Of a stretch of 48,512 bases of DNA, positions 7,036-16,119 are shown one piece after another. The DNA is taken from assembly GCA_040382055.1 (NCBI GenBank), contig JBEIGE010000021.1, forward strand, positions 1-48,512, in the 5' to 3' direction. Numbering within the stretch: position 1 is the stretch's first letter; every line of letters starts with the position of its first letter. A program made the position numbers and the translations under genes. The notes beneath the pieces were generated by a model. That model saw only the letters and a list, made by a program, of their open reading frames with translations, searched no databases and was not told the origin of the DNA. The stretch comes from JBEIGE01 sp040382055. GTDB lineage: Bacteria > Pseudomonadota > Gammaproteobacteria > Burkholderiales > Burkholderiaceae_C.

Positions 7036-7938
7036 TCAGGGCTTATTCAGGGTAAAAATGCCTACTACGCCCAAAAAAACGGTAAAGCCGAGCCAATGGT
7101 TCAGTCGGAAAGCCTTAAAGCACCCCTCGCGGGAGCGCAGACGGATCAACGCGAAATGCCATATCACCTGAAGCAAGGCCAGTCCATTTGCTATTAAATA
7201 AATAGCTGTACCGCTATACGGAGAAAGGGCCAGATGCCAAATCAGAAGATAGACGAGGTAAAACAAGACGACCGCAGGTACGTCCAGGCGACCAAGGGTA
7301 ATGGCAGACGTTTTCATGCCGATGCGCAAATCGTCATCCCGGTCGACCATGGCGTATTCGGTGTCATAAGCGAGCACCCAAAACAGGTTACCCAGCAGCA
7401 AAAGCCAGGCGAGCGGGGGAACCTGTGACTGTACGGCCGCAAACGCCATCGGGATCCCAAAACTAAAGGCAACGCCCAGTACCGCCTGAGGCATGGCAAA
7501 AAAGCGTTTGGCGTAGGGATAGACCACAGCAATACCCAGCGCGGCAAACGACCAGGTCACCGCCACGGCGTTGGTCGTCAGCACCAGTGCAAAAGCGCCC
7601 AGGGCCAGCGCGGCACCCAGCAGCAAAGCCTGTTTGACTGTCACAGCACCGGTAGTTACAGGCCTCGCCGCCGTACGTTTGACATGGCGGTCGAACTCAC
7701 GATCGGCGACATCGTTGAGGCAGCAACCGGCGCTGCGCATCAAAATCGTTCCGGCCACAAACACCAGCAACAGGTGCCAGCCAGGGAAACCCTGAGCGGC
7801 GATCCACAATGCACTCAGGGACGGCCAGAGCAGCAGCAACCAGCCGGCCGGCCGGTTCCAGCGAATCAGGTCCAGGTAAAGCAAGACTCGGCGGCGCAAT
7901 TCAGGACAAGCGTTTGACGCCTGGCAATTCGCAGGCAT
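7036..7938 (-). CDS. ubiA: 4-hydroxybenzoate octaprenyltransferase
   Basis: Inner-membrane enzyme joining a polyprenyl chain to 4-hydroxybenzoate in ubiquinone synthesis. It shows about eight hydrophobic segments and the two Asp-rich motifs of UbiA prenyltransferases: NDVADREFDRHVKRT in the first half and YAMVDRDDDLRIGMKT in the second, which bind Mg2+-diphosphate. The start is uncertain. ATG at 7938 gives 300 residues and overlaps the end of oxyR by 38 bp; a TTG at 7884 (282 residues) would begin just before the conserved YLDLIRWNRPAGW. Neither has a convincing ribosome site. oxyR is directly upstream. Confidence 0.93.
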   Translation of the reverse strand: MPANCQASNACPELRRRVLLYLDLIRWNRPAGWLLLLWPSLSALWIAAQGFPGWHLLLVFVAGTILMRSAGCCLNDVADREFDRHVKRTAARPVTTGAVTVKQALLLGAALALGAFALVLTTNAVAVTWSFAALGIAVVYPYAKRFFAMPQAVLGVAFSFGIPMAFAAVQSQVPPLAWLLLLGNLFWVLAYDTEYAMVDRDDDLRIGMKTSAITLGRLDVPAVVLFYLVYLLIWHLALSPYSGTAIYLIANGLALLQVIWHFALIRLRSREGCFKAFRLNHWLGFTVFLGVVGIFTLNKP

Positions 7939-8848
7939 AAATAGCATTGCGCAGTGCAGCAATGCTTTCGTAGCGGGTAAAGCTGCGCCGCCAGGCCAGC
8001 ACAACCCGGCGGCTGGGCGCATCACCGGAAAATGGAATGTATTTAATGTAAGGGTCGGCCTGGCGTTTGGACTTGGGCTCAAAACAATCTTTAGGAATGC
8101 AAAGCCTTGGCATCAACGTCACTCCCATCCCAGAGGCCACCATGTGCTTAATGGTCTCCAGCGAAGAGCCCTCAAAGCTTTTGCTGATGCCCTCCGTATT
8201 ACTGGAAAACCGCGCAAATTCGGGACAGACCTCCAGCACGTGGTCGCGAAAACAATGGCCTGCACCCAGCAGGAGCATATCTTCCCGCTTCAGTTCCTCA
8301 CTGCTGACGGTCTTCAGTCTCGCCAGCGGATGACGGGCTGGCACTGCGGCAAAAAATGGTTCATCGTAGAGCGGTGCCAGGGCCAGCCCGGTGTCGGGAA
8401 AGGGCTCAGCAAGGATCGCGCAGTCGATCTCGCCGGTACGTAACATCTCCAGCAGCCGGACTGTGAAATTTTCCTGCAATATCAAAGGCATCTGAGGCGT
8501 ATGCTCGATCATCTGGCGAACCAGGTCTGGCAGCAGATAGGGACCAATGGTGTAAATGACACCCAGCTTGAGGGGTCCGGCCAGTGGGTCTTTGCCGCGC
8601 CGGGCAATTTCACGGATTTTGCTGGCCTGCTCCAGCACTGACTGCGCCTGGCGCACGATTTCTTCACCCAGATGGGTCACGGTGACTTCATTGGCGCTGC
8701 GTTCAAACAGCTTGAGATCGAGTTCTTCCTCGAGCTTCTTGACAGCAACAGACAGCGTGGGCTGAGACACGTGACAAGCTTCAGCAGCCTTACCAAAGTG
8801 TTTTTCTCGTGCCACCGCCACGACGTATTTGAGTTCCGTCAGGGTCAT
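7901..8848 (-). CDS. oxyR: Hydrogen-peroxide regulator OxyR (LysR family)
   Basis: Redox-sensing transcription activator of peroxide-defence genes. Residues 1-60 are the LysR winged helix-turn-helix (HFGKAAEACHVSQPTLSVAVKKLEEEL). The sensing cysteines are at residues 199 and 208 in GHCFRDHVLEVC, the same positions and spacing as E. coli Cys199/Cys208, which is why I call OxyR rather than a generic LysR protein. The 315 residues are close to the usual 305. It starts 8 bp after the PAP2 gene stop and overlaps the probable ubiA start. Confidence 0.93.
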   Translation of the reverse strand: MTLTELKYVVAVAREKHFGKAAEACHVSQPTLSVAVKKLEEELDLKLFERSANEVTVTHLGEEIVRQAQSVLEQASKIREIARRGKDPLAGPLKLGVIYTIGPYLLPDLVRQMIEHTPQMPLILQENFTVRLLEMLRTGEIDCAILAEPFPDTGLALAPLYDEPFFAAVPARHPLARLKTVSSEELKREDMLLLGAGHCFRDHVLEVCPEFARFSSNTEGISKSFEGSSLETIKHMVASGMGVTLMPRLCIPKDCFEPKSKRQADPYIKYIPFSGDAPSRRVVLAWRRSFTRYESIAALRNAIYACELPGVKRLS

Positions 8849-8855
8849 TGGCGAC

Positions 8856-9668
8856 TCATGATTGATCAGAAAAGGGCTTAGGACCCGGCCTGAAGCTCTG
8901 CCACAGGAATGAAATCAGACAAACAAAGAGAAAAGCAGACAAAAGGTATTGTTCTGGCATGTTTTGAATAAAGCCCATTTCGTCAGTTAGCAAAACATAC
9001 AGACAGTAACCCCCAAACAAAGCGACACCACGCATCCACCAACTGCTGACAGACAGGTGCTTGTCTTGGATCATGGCGCACAGCCACGCCCCGGTCAGAC
9101 CACTGAAAACTCCGATTGCAGCACCCACGACCACATCTGCCGGCCAGTGTGCGCCCACCGCAATGCGCGAGAGTCCGACACCCAGCGCGGGTATGAAAAG
9201 CCAGAGGTATTTCAGTCGCGTCCCGGGTTGCAGGGAGAAGTAAATAGCAGCCGCTGCGGCAAAACCGGTGATGGTATGGCCCGAGGGCATGGCTGCAACG
9301 AATAGGGGCTCCCCAATCACCTGCACCAAGGCCGGGTCGAGTACCTCCAAAGGACGGGGATGGTCTAGCAAGCCCTTGCCGACGCGCGTAAGCGCGCCTG
9401 CAACGGGCGCTGCGCACAGCCAGGCCACAATGACCCGGGGAGCAAGCCAAAGTGAGGGGGCGGTCAGGGCATAAATGCACCACCCTGTGCCCATCAAGGA
9501 CAGGAAAGCCCACAACTGCGCCGGCACAACGCTCAAATGCCAGTTAAGAAAGTAAAAAAGCTCAGGCTCATACAGAGCCAGCCAGACTGGAGCCGTCACC
9601 AGCAGCATGAGCGGCGGGATCAGCCAGTGCCAGCGGGCAATCAATCGGTTACCTGGGGTTAAAAGCAT
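8856..9668 (-). CDS. PAP2-family membrane phosphatase
   Basis: Integral membrane acid phosphatase of the PAP2 superfamily, acting on a lipid phosphate at the periplasmic face. The three catalytic motifs are in order: KGLLDHPRP (residues 98-106), PSGH (128-131) and SRIAVGAHWPAD (167-178, with Arg168, His174 and Asp178). About six hydrophobic segments surround them. Substrates in this superfamily include undecaprenyl diphosphate, phosphatidylglycerophosphate and lipid A 1-phosphate (LpxE); the sequence alone does not decide. It is followed at once by oxyR, and a membrane glycosyltransferase gene lies 46 bp upstream on the same strand. Confidence 0.88.
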   Translation of the reverse strand: MLLTPGNRLIARWHWLIPPLMLLVTAPVWLALYEPELFYFLNWHLSVVPAQLWAFLSLMGTGWCIYALTAPSLWLAPRVIVAWLCAAPVAGALTRVGKGLLDHPRPLEVLDPALVQVIGEPLFVAAMPSGHTITGFAAAAAIYFSLQPGTRLKYLWLFIPALGVGLSRIAVGAHWPADVVVGAAIGVFSGLTGAWLCAMIQDKHLSVSSWWMRGVALFGGYCLYVLLTDEMGFIQNMPEQYLLSAFLFVCLISFLWQSFRPGPKPFSDQS

Positions 9669-9714
9669 GAGGACATCTGTAAATCCGCGCCTATTGTAGA
9701 AGCGACAGGCTTAC

Positions 9715-11256
9715 CTATTGCCTGCGTGGGGAAGGAGCCCCCCCCCAGTTTGAGCACAACAAGAAGCTAAAGCCAGCCACCCGCCGACCGGCGCGCTGAA
9801 CCGGCAAACTCTCAAGGGACTTGCAGGTTTCAAACTGGCCAGGCCCTACAGGCAGCTCGTAGGCCATCTGAGTCCAGTCCATCACAACGGCACTCGCGCC
9901 GACGGGCAGTACACCAAACCAGAACGAAAATTGATCAACGCCCGGTGCCAGTACATGAACAGGCAAGGGTCGGGCATACCAGGCCAGGCGGCTGGCAAGC
10001 GTCCAGTTTTGTACCGCCAAGTGCTCGACCTGATGATCCCGGGCCAGCTGGAGTGCCCGTTGTCCAGCCTGTTCCCAACCATGAAAGTCCGTAAAAGGAT
10101 TTAATTCGTCCGGGGGTTCAGAGCTGCTCTGCCAGGGTGGGCCCGCACTGAGCATGAGCGCAAAAAGCAGCACGCAGACGGCACCTTGGAGTGCAGCGAG
10201 CGTAAGCATGATCAGACGTCGCCGGGCAGCCCAGCTTGCGGCCAGGCCTAAGCCAGCCAATGAAGACAAGGCCACCCAGGCAGGTGCCGTCCAGTGAGGT
10301 AAGCCTGAACCGCCGCCCGAGAGCAGCATGAGCACGGCAAATGGCAAGACAAAAAATGAAAATACCGTTAAGGCTGCTCCTTTGGCTCCCCTAGATAGGA
10401 TGGTCGTTTCGTTGCGCAACCGATAGGCGCGCATCAGGCACCATCCGCCCCAGATCAACAGCGGATAAAGCAGCACCTGGGCCAGAATGAAGACCCCCAT
10501 CTGGGAGAGTTGCCAGTGACTGCCGCCGCCATGGTGCAACTGGTAACGAAATGACAGCCAGTCATGTTGCGCGTTCCAGACAAAGACCGGCAACACCAGC
10601 ACCGCAGCCAGCACAACCGCAAGCCATGGCCAGGGACTGAGCATGCGTCTCCAACCGTGTGCCCACAATAAACATAACAACACAGGCAAGGCAACAAATA
10701 CGGCGGTGTATTTGCTCAGACCCGCAAGACCCAGAACAGCACCCAGCAGCAGCCAGGACTGCGGCCGGCGGACTTCGGCGTCGTCGAGCATGCGCAGTGT
10801 CTGCAGCGCAGTGGCTGCAGTGAACAACATCAACAAAGTGTCCGGCAAGAGCGCTATGCCCAGAAGATGCGGGATGGGGCACAGGCTAAATGCCAATACA
10901 GCCCACAACGCTGCCTGGTCGGACTGCGCCTGCTGTGCCCCCCACAGTCCGGCTATACGACCGGCAATCAGAGCTATCAGCCAAGCGGTGGCCAGCCACA
11001 AACCTGCGGGAATCATGCGCAACACGCCATCGGGTGCATTCAAAGTCACCAATGGCCACTGAATCCAGCCAACCAGAGGCGGATGGTCGTAATAACTCAA
11101 GGCCGGATTGGCGGCATACAAGGCGTAGTGGGCCTCATCGGCCGTAAGCCCCAGGGCCCAGCCCAGCGCCAAATGGATCATCGTATTGACCAGCAACAAC
11201 ATGACTATCCATTGGCGTGCTTGACTGGACGGGAAAAAGGCTGGAGAGTGGGACAA
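9715..11256 (-). CDS. GT39/ArnT-like membrane glycosyltransferase
   Basis: Predicted polytopic transferase of the dolichyl-phosphate-mannose mannosyltransferase superfamily, which moves a sugar from a lipid-phosphate donor at the periplasmic side. The hallmark acidic pair of the first periplasmic loop is at residues 40-41 (TADEAHYALYA), followed by the conserved YYDHPPLVGW. About eleven or twelve hydrophobic segments fill residues 15-375, and a soluble domain of about 130 residues follows. The start is probably TTG at 11256 (513 residues) but has no good ribosome site; ATG at 11202 is an alternative. Near the 3' end is a run of nine identical bases. Donor and acceptor are unknown; ArnT-type lipid A modification is one possibility. 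Confidence 0.82.
   Translation of the reverse strand: MSHSPAFFPSSQARQWIVMLLLVNTMIHLALGWALGLTADEAHYALYAANPALSYYDHPPLVGWIQWPLVTLNAPDGVLRMIPAGLWLATAWLIALIAGRIAGLWGAQQAQSDQAALWAVLAFSLCPIPHLLGIALLPDTLLMLFTAATALQTLRMLDDAEVRRPQSWLLLGAVLGLAGLSKYTAVFVALPVLLCLLWAHGWRRMLSPWPWLAVVLAAVLVLPVFVWNAQHDWLSFRYQLHHGGGSHWQLSQMGVFILAQVLLYPLLIWGGWCLMRAYRLRNETTILSRGAKGAALTVFSFFVLPFAVLMLLSGGGSGLPHWTAPAWVALSSLAGLGLAASWAARRRLIMLTLAALQGAVCVLLFALMLSAGPPWQSSSEPPDELNPFTDFHGWEQAGQRALQLARDHQVEHLAVQNWTLASRLAWYARPLPVHVLAPGVDQFSFWFGVLPVGASAVVMDWTQMAYELPVGPGQFETCKSLESLPVQRAGRRVAGFSFLLCSNWGGAPSPRRQ
9738..9746 (-). repeat. Nine-base G tract in the glycosyltransferase gene
   Basis: Nine consecutive C on the plus strand (G on the coding strand) lie within the last ~13 codons, encoding the WGG of the C-terminus. 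A length change of one would alter only the last dozen residues and the stop. It is long enough to slip during replication, but a functional switch is speculative. Confidence 0.5.
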
Positions 11257-11302
11257 TTCGCTTGAATGCTAGAAATGAAGTCAGGAAGTCTATCCGAGGG
11301 CC

Positions 11303-12418
11303 ATGATGACCCGAACCCATGAAGAACAGCGACAAGCCATTCGCTCGACCTGGATCAGTGTATGGGTCAACCTTGTGCTGGCGAGCTTGCAAATTGTCGT
11401 TGGCTATCTGGCCCGCTCCCAGGCGCTGATTGCTGACGGTATTCATTCTCTGTCCGACCTGCTGGCCGATGGCGTGGTTCTGCTGGCCTCTCGATATTCG
11501 GCCGCTGATGCAGATGAGGAACACCCCTATGGGCACGCCCGCTTCGAGACCGCCGCCTCACTGGCAATCGGACTGATCCTGCTGGCTACCGGTGCCGGTA
11601 TGGTGTGGTCGGCAGGTGTCAAGCTGCATGCGGGACAAGGGATGGAAGCCGTACATCCGGTGGCACTTGCAATTGCATTAACCACGCTGGCTGCCAAGGA
11701 GCTTTTATTCCGGTACATGCGCCGGATTGGCGACGCGCTGAAGTCCTCAATGCTGATTGCCAACGCCTGGCACGCCCGGGCGGACGCCGCCTCATCCCTG
11801 GTGGTGGCGCTGGGCATCGGCGCAAATCTGCTGGGTTACCACAGCATGGATTCGCTGGCGGCGGTGATTGTCGGCTTCATGATCGGCAAGGCCGGGTTTT
11901 CGTTTTCGGTAGACGCGTTTCACGGCCTGACCGATCACGCGCTCGAAGCCGACGAGATTTCCCGCATCGAACAGACCGTCATTTCGATTGACGGTGTCCT
12001 CGATGTGCATGGCCTTCGCACACGGCGCATGGGCGACTGGGCTGTGATTGACATGCATGTGGAAGTGGACTCCCGTATGTCCGTGTCTGAAGGGCACTAC
12101 ATTGCCGAGAAAATCAGCGCTCTTGTTCGCTCTGCCCACAGGGTTGCAGAATGCACCGTGCACATCGACCCGGCACACGCACGAAAGCTCGGGCGGGTCC
12201 TTGAGTTACCTACGCGCTCCATGGTGACGGCTCAGGTTCTCCAGGTCTTGCCCGATGCCTTGGGCGTGCGGCTGCACTACCTGGACGAAGGACTGGAAGT
12301 AGAAGTCGAGTTACCCCACCCATTGCCTTTGGGTGAACGGGATCAGAAACAGGCAATACTGATTGAAAAGCTTGCTACGCTGGGCAATATCCGGAGCGTT
12401 CAGATCACTGCACGCTAA
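11303..12418 (+). CDS. Cation diffusion facilitator metal exporter, extended form
   Basis: Inner-membrane divalent-cation/proton antiporter of the CDF family. The transport-site pairs are visible in TM2 (H48-SLS-D52, with Asp45) and TM5 (H157-ARA-D161); the HxxxD pattern at both favours Zn2+-like selectivity. The cytoplasmic dimerisation domain spans about residues 210-290 and includes DVHGLRTRRMGDWAVIDMHVEVD. A further ~75 residues follow, ending in IRSVQITAR, making 371 residues against about 300 for FieF-type members. The extra part looks like another small alpha/beta cytoplasmic domain. ATG at 11303 has a GAGGG just upstream; a second ATG follows at 11306. The next gene starts 18 bp after the stop. 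Confidence 0.9.
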   Translation: MMTRTHEEQRQAIRSTWISVWVNLVLASLQIVVGYLARSQALIADGIHSLSDLLADGVVLLASRYSAADADEEHPYGHARFETAASLAIGLILLATGAGMVWSAGVKLHAGQGMEAVHPVALAIALTTLAAKELLFRYMRRIGDALKSSMLIANAWHARADAASSLVVALGIGANLLGYHSMDSLAAVIVGFMIGKAGFSFSVDAFHGLTDHALEADEISRIEQTVISIDGVLDVHGLRTRRMGDWAVIDMHVEVDSRMSVSEGHYIAEKISALVRSAHRVAECTVHIDPAHARKLGRVLELPTRSMVTAQVLQVLPDALGVRLHYLDEGLEVEVELPHPLPLGERDQKQAILIEKLATLGNIRSVQITAR

Positions 12419-12436
12419 TGAAGTAAAGGTAAGGCC

Positions 12437-13201
12437 ATGTGTCAATTGCTGGGCATGAACTGCAACACCCCAACCGACGTGATGTTCAGCTTCACCGGCT
12501 TTGCCGAGCGCGGCGGTCGAACCGACGCCCATTCCGACGGCTGGGGCGTGGCATTTTTTGAGGGTAAAGGGCTGCGCCATTTTGTGGACCATCAAGCCGC
12601 CTGCGACTCACCGATTGCAGACCTCATCCGCCATTACCCCATCAAAAGTCGCCAGGTGATTGCGCACATCCGCAAGGCAACACAGGGCGAGGTGTCTCTG
12701 GAAAACTGCCACCCGTTTGTGCGTGAGTTGTGGGGGCGTTACTGGGTTTTTGCTCACAATGGAAATCTGGACAACTATGCGCCGCGCCTGCATGCTGGCT
12801 TTCATCCGGTAGGCAGCACCGACAGCGAAAGGGCGTTTTGCTGGTTGATGCAAGAGTTAGCCAAATCCCATGTCGGGGTTCCCAGCGTTGCGGAACTCAC
12901 ACTAACCCTGCGAGAACTTATTCCTCAGATTGCCAAGCATGGCACCTTCAATTTTCTGCTCAGCAATGGAGAAGCCCTATGGGCACATGCCAGCACGCAA
13001 CTGTACTATGTGATGCGCCAGCACCCTTTCACCACCGCCACGCTCAGCGATGAGGATGTCAGCATCAACTTTGCAGATCATGCCCGGGCCGGTGACAGGG
13101 TGGCTGTTGTGGTGACATCACCACTGACCACCAACGAGGACTGGCAGGCTTTTTCGCAGGAAGAACTCAAGGTGTTTGTAGATGGCGTTGCTCTGCCCTG
13201 A
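12437..13201 (+). CDS. Class II glutamine amidotransferase (YafJ-like)
   Basis: N-terminal-nucleophile glutaminase domain protein. Cys2 becomes the N-terminal nucleophile after removal of Met1 (MCQLLGMNC). The glutamine site is outlined by HSDGWGVAFF (about residues 36-45), HIRKATQGEVSLENCHPF (about 77-94) and FAHNGNLD (about 103-110). The 254 residues hold only this domain with no synthase partner, as in YafJ; the ammonia acceptor is unknown. It is probably co-transcribed with the CDF gene 18 bp upstream. Confidence 0.88.
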   Translation: MCQLLGMNCNTPTDVMFSFTGFAERGGRTDAHSDGWGVAFFEGKGLRHFVDHQAACDSPIADLIRHYPIKSRQVIAHIRKATQGEVSLENCHPFVRELWGRYWVFAHNGNLDNYAPRLHAGFHPVGSTDSERAFCWLMQELAKSHVGVPSVAELTLTLRELIPQIAKHGTFNFLLSNGEALWAHASTQLYYVMRQHPFTTATLSDEDVSINFADHARAGDRVAVVVTSPLTTNEDWQAFSQEELKVFVDGVALP

Positions 13202-13210
13202 CCCTGCACC

Positions 13211-13236
13211 TCGGAGCTTGCTCGAACCGCTTTTTT
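13211..13236 (+). terminator. Possible terminator after the amidotransferase gene
   Basis: A short imperfect stem (TCGgAG with CTCGA around a CTTG loop, 13211-13225) is followed 5 nt later by six T (13231-13236), 10 bp after the stop codon. The stem is weak, with one bulge, so this is tentative. The rest of this convergent gap holds one further small inverted repeat (GTTGAG/CTCAAC, 13242-13260) without a T-run. Confidence 0.35.
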
Positions 13237-13294
13237 GACAAGTTGAGTGAACAGCTCAACCTGATAACTAAGTTGATAGTCAGACGATCAAACC

Positions 13295-14248
13295 TTAAAG
13301 CGCCTGCTCGAGCGCGTCCAGAAACATGGCTGCTACGTCGAAGCCGGTCTGGTCGCTGATCTCCTGAAAGCAGGTGGGGCTGGTCACGTTAATTTCGGTC
13401 AGGCTATCACCAATCACATCCAGACCCACCAGCAGCAATCCGCGAGCCGCCAGAGTGGGGCCAAGCGCCTCGGCGATTTCCCGGTCTCGCTCAGACAGGG
13501 CCTGTGCAACGCCCTTGCCCCCTGCAGCCAAATTGCCACGCACTTCACCGCCTTGGGGTATGCGGGCCAGACAAAAGGGAACCGGCTTGCCACCGATGAC
13601 CAGGATGCGCTTGTCCCCCTGGGCGATAGCGGGTAAAAATTTTTGCACCATCACGGTCTGAGCACCGTCTTTGTTCAAAGTCTCGATGATGCCACCCAAA
13701 TTCAAGCCATCTTCTTTGACCCTGAATATTCCCGTACCGCCCATACCGTCTAGCGGCTTCAAGATGATGTCCTGGTACTCTGCATGAAAGTGCCGAATGT
13801 CTTGAGCATCCCGCGTGACCAACGTGGGGCCGATGAACTGCGGGAACTCAAGTATGGCCAGCTTCTCAGGGTGGTCACGAAGGGCCCGTGGCTTGTTGAA
13901 GACCCGTGCGCCCTCCCGCTCTGCCTGCTCCAACAAATGGGTCGCATAAAAATACTCAGTTTCAAACGGTGGATCCTTGCGCATGATCACTGCATTGAAA
14001 TCGGCAAGAAAACGCGGCCTCTCTTCAGGCTTGAGCGGGGTTTCATGAAACCAGCGGTCTTCGTGTCCAGTCAGGCTGATCTGACGGACATCTGCACTAA
14101 CCTGCTGACCCCGCTGCCACTTCAGATGTCGTGGCTCACAGGCGCTGATGGTGTGGCCGCGGCGCTGGGCCTCGCGCATCATGGCAAAGGTTGTGTCTTT
14201 GTAAATCCTGAAAGTCTCCAGCGGATCCGAGATGAAAAGAATGTTCAT
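13295..14248 (-). CDS. gshB: Glutathione synthetase
   Basis: ATP-grasp ligase joining gamma-glutamylcysteine and glycine, the second step of glutathione synthesis. Residues 1-120 form the substrate domain (N-terminus NILFISDPLETFRIYKDTTF), and the ATP-grasp part contains the Gly-rich loop LDGMGGTGIFRV. The C-terminus carries the conserved EINVTSPTCFQEI. The 317 residues match the E. coli enzyme. The ATG overlaps the kup stop by 4 bp (ATGA), so it is translationally coupled to kup, with gshA one gene further upstream. Confidence 0.96.
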   Translation of the reverse strand: MNILFISDPLETFRIYKDTTFAMMREAQRRGHTISACEPRHLKWQRGQQVSADVRQISLTGHEDRWFHETPLKPEERPRFLADFNAVIMRKDPPFETEYFYATHLLEQAEREGARVFNKPRALRDHPEKLAILEFPQFIGPTLVTRDAQDIRHFHAEYQDIILKPLDGMGGTGIFRVKEDGLNLGGIIETLNKDGAQTVMVQKFLPAIAQGDKRILVIGGKPVPFCLARIPQGGEVRGNLAAGGKGVAQALSERDREIAEALGPTLAARGLLLVGLDVIGDSLTEINVTSPTCFQEISDQTGFDVAAMFLDALEQAL

Positions 14249-16113
14249 ATTTCTATCTTCGAACCCAATTCAACAACCGCGTTGTTGGGCAGTTTGAGGT
14301 ATTCAGCTGCGCCGCTCGCGTTATGGTGCATTTGCGAGAATAGTTTTTCACGCCAATGCGCCATGCCGCTCCCGATAGTCGGAATCACGATGTCACGCGA
14401 CAAAAAATAGCTGGTGTTCATGGGGTCAAGTTCACAGCCACGGCCCTTCAGTTGCTGTAAGGCTTTTGGCAAATCAAGATCGTTTTTGAAGCCGTAATGC
14501 ACGATGGCCTGCCAGCAGTCATGACCCAGAGATTCAATTTCGATGCGCTTGTCTATCCCGATCCAGGGTACCTCGTGACTGCGAACCGTAACGAACAGGT
14601 TGTTGTTATGCAGCACCTTGTTGTGCTTGAGGTTGTGCAGCAAGGCATTGGGAACGGTGCCTGGCTCGGAAGTCATGAAAACCGCTGTGCCCTCAACCCT
14701 GGCGGGCGGACTGACAAAAACGGCTTCAAGAAAATCCTTGAGGGCAATCGCATCAGCGCGCAAAGAAGCGTTAAGCAGGCTGCGACCATCTTTCCAGGTC
14801 ATCATCAGGACAAAGATGCCGGCACCAATGAGAAGGGGAAACCAGCCGCCATCAAAAAACTTCATCAGGTTGGAGCTGAAAAACGCCAAGTCGACCAGGA
14901 AGAAAAATCCGGTAGCACCCAGGCACAGGGGCAGGGGATATTTCCAGCCATGGTGGATAACGAAAAAGGTCAATATGGTGGTGATCAGCATGTCCAAGGT
15001 GACCGCAATGCCATAGGCCGCAGCCAGATTACTGGAAGATCGAAACAACACGACCGCCAAAACTATGGCCACGAACAGGCCCCAATTGACCATGGGTATG
15101 TAAATTTGCCCGGTGTCCCGAACACTGGTGTGCTGGATTTGAAGTCGTGGCAGATAGCCAAGCTGAATCACCTGTTTGGTAACGCTAAAGGCACCCGAAA
15201 TCAGTGCCTGTGATGCAATCACGGTCGCCATGGTGGCCAGTCCTACCATCGGAATCAGAGCCCAGGCCGGCATCATCAGGTAAAACGGGTTTGTAACGGC
15301 TTGCGGGTTTTCCAACAGCAAAGCGCCCTGACCGAAGTAGTTCAGCGTTAGCGCCGGCATGACCACCGAGAACCAAGCCACACGAATTGGCTTTTTACCG
15401 AAGTGACCCATGTCGGCGTAGAGTGCTTCTCCACCGGTCACGCACAGCACCACTGCACCCAGGATGATGAAGGTGGTGCCCGGATTGTTGACCATAAAGC
15501 CCAGGGCGAAATGCGGGCTGAGCGCCCACAAAATAGCCGGGTTGCTGGCAATATGGGTCAAACCCAGAACGGCAATGGCGAAAAACCAGATCAGGGTGAT
15601 AGGACCAAAAAACTTCCCGATGCCAGCCGTACCGTGCTTTTGGACTACAAACAAACAAAACAGGATGACCAATGTCAGCGGGATGACGGCTGATTTGAAG
15701 GCTGGTGAAATCACCTCCAGGCCTTCGACCGCCGACAAGACGGAAATGGCCGGCGTGATCACGCCGTCCCCGTAAAAAAGACAGGTACCGAAGATGCCGA
15801 CTACCAGCAGAACACTGCGCAACCGCGGATGATCCTTGACCGACTGGGATGCCAGCGCCAGCATGGCCACCAAGCCGCCCTCACCGTTGTTGTCAGCACG
15901 CAGCACCAGCACCACGTACTTCAGTGAGACGATAACTGTCAAAGTCCAGAAGAATATGGACATGATGCCGTAGACGTTGTCTGGCGTGAAAGGGACATGG
16001 CCAGAGCCAAAAACTTCCTTGACCGCATACAGAACGCTGGTTCCGATGTCACCATAGACAACGCCGATAGCGCCAAGGGTCAGCGCCGTAAGTGACGATT
16101 TTTGCGATGACAT
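14245..16113 (-). CDS. kup: Low-affinity K+ uptake protein Kup
   Basis: Inner-membrane K+/H+ symporter of the KUP/HAK/KT family. The 622 residues match the family (E. coli 622). It begins with the typical LTLGAIGVVYGDIGTSVLYA (about residues 10-29), where the Tyr-Gly-Asp-Ile-Gly stretch is diagnostic. About twelve membrane segments follow up to residue ~450, then a cytoplasmic C-terminal domain of about 170 residues containing FLSRDIVIP near residue 570. It lies 6 bp after gshA and overlaps gshB by 4 bp, so all three genes appear to share one transcript. Confidence 0.95.
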   Translation of the reverse strand: MSSQKSSLTALTLGAIGVVYGDIGTSVLYAVKEVFGSGHVPFTPDNVYGIMSIFFWTLTVIVSLKYVVLVLRADNNGEGGLVAMLALASQSVKDHPRLRSVLLVVGIFGTCLFYGDGVITPAISVLSAVEGLEVISPAFKSAVIPLTLVILFCLFVVQKHGTAGIGKFFGPITLIWFFAIAVLGLTHIASNPAILWALSPHFALGFMVNNPGTTFIILGAVVLCVTGGEALYADMGHFGKKPIRVAWFSVVMPALTLNYFGQGALLLENPQAVTNPFYLMMPAWALIPMVGLATMATVIASQALISGAFSVTKQVIQLGYLPRLQIQHTSVRDTGQIYIPMVNWGLFVAIVLAVVLFRSSSNLAAAYGIAVTLDMLITTILTFFVIHHGWKYPLPLCLGATGFFFLVDLAFFSSNLMKFFDGGWFPLLIGAGIFVLMMTWKDGRSLLNASLRADAIALKDFLEAVFVSPPARVEGTAVFMTSEPGTVPNALLHNLKHNKVLHNNNLFVTVRSHEVPWIGIDKRIEIESLGHDCWQAIVHYGFKNDLDLPKALQQLKGRGCELDPMNTSYFLSRDIVIPTIGSGMAHWREKLFSQMHHNASGAAEYLKLPNNAVVELGSKIEI

Positions 16114-16119
16114 ACCGTA

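Noticed and set aside
14497..15213. 238-codon plus-strand frame within kup
   Set aside because: Antisense shadow of kup; composition is Gln/Gly/Lys-rich with no domain, and kup is a full-length family match.
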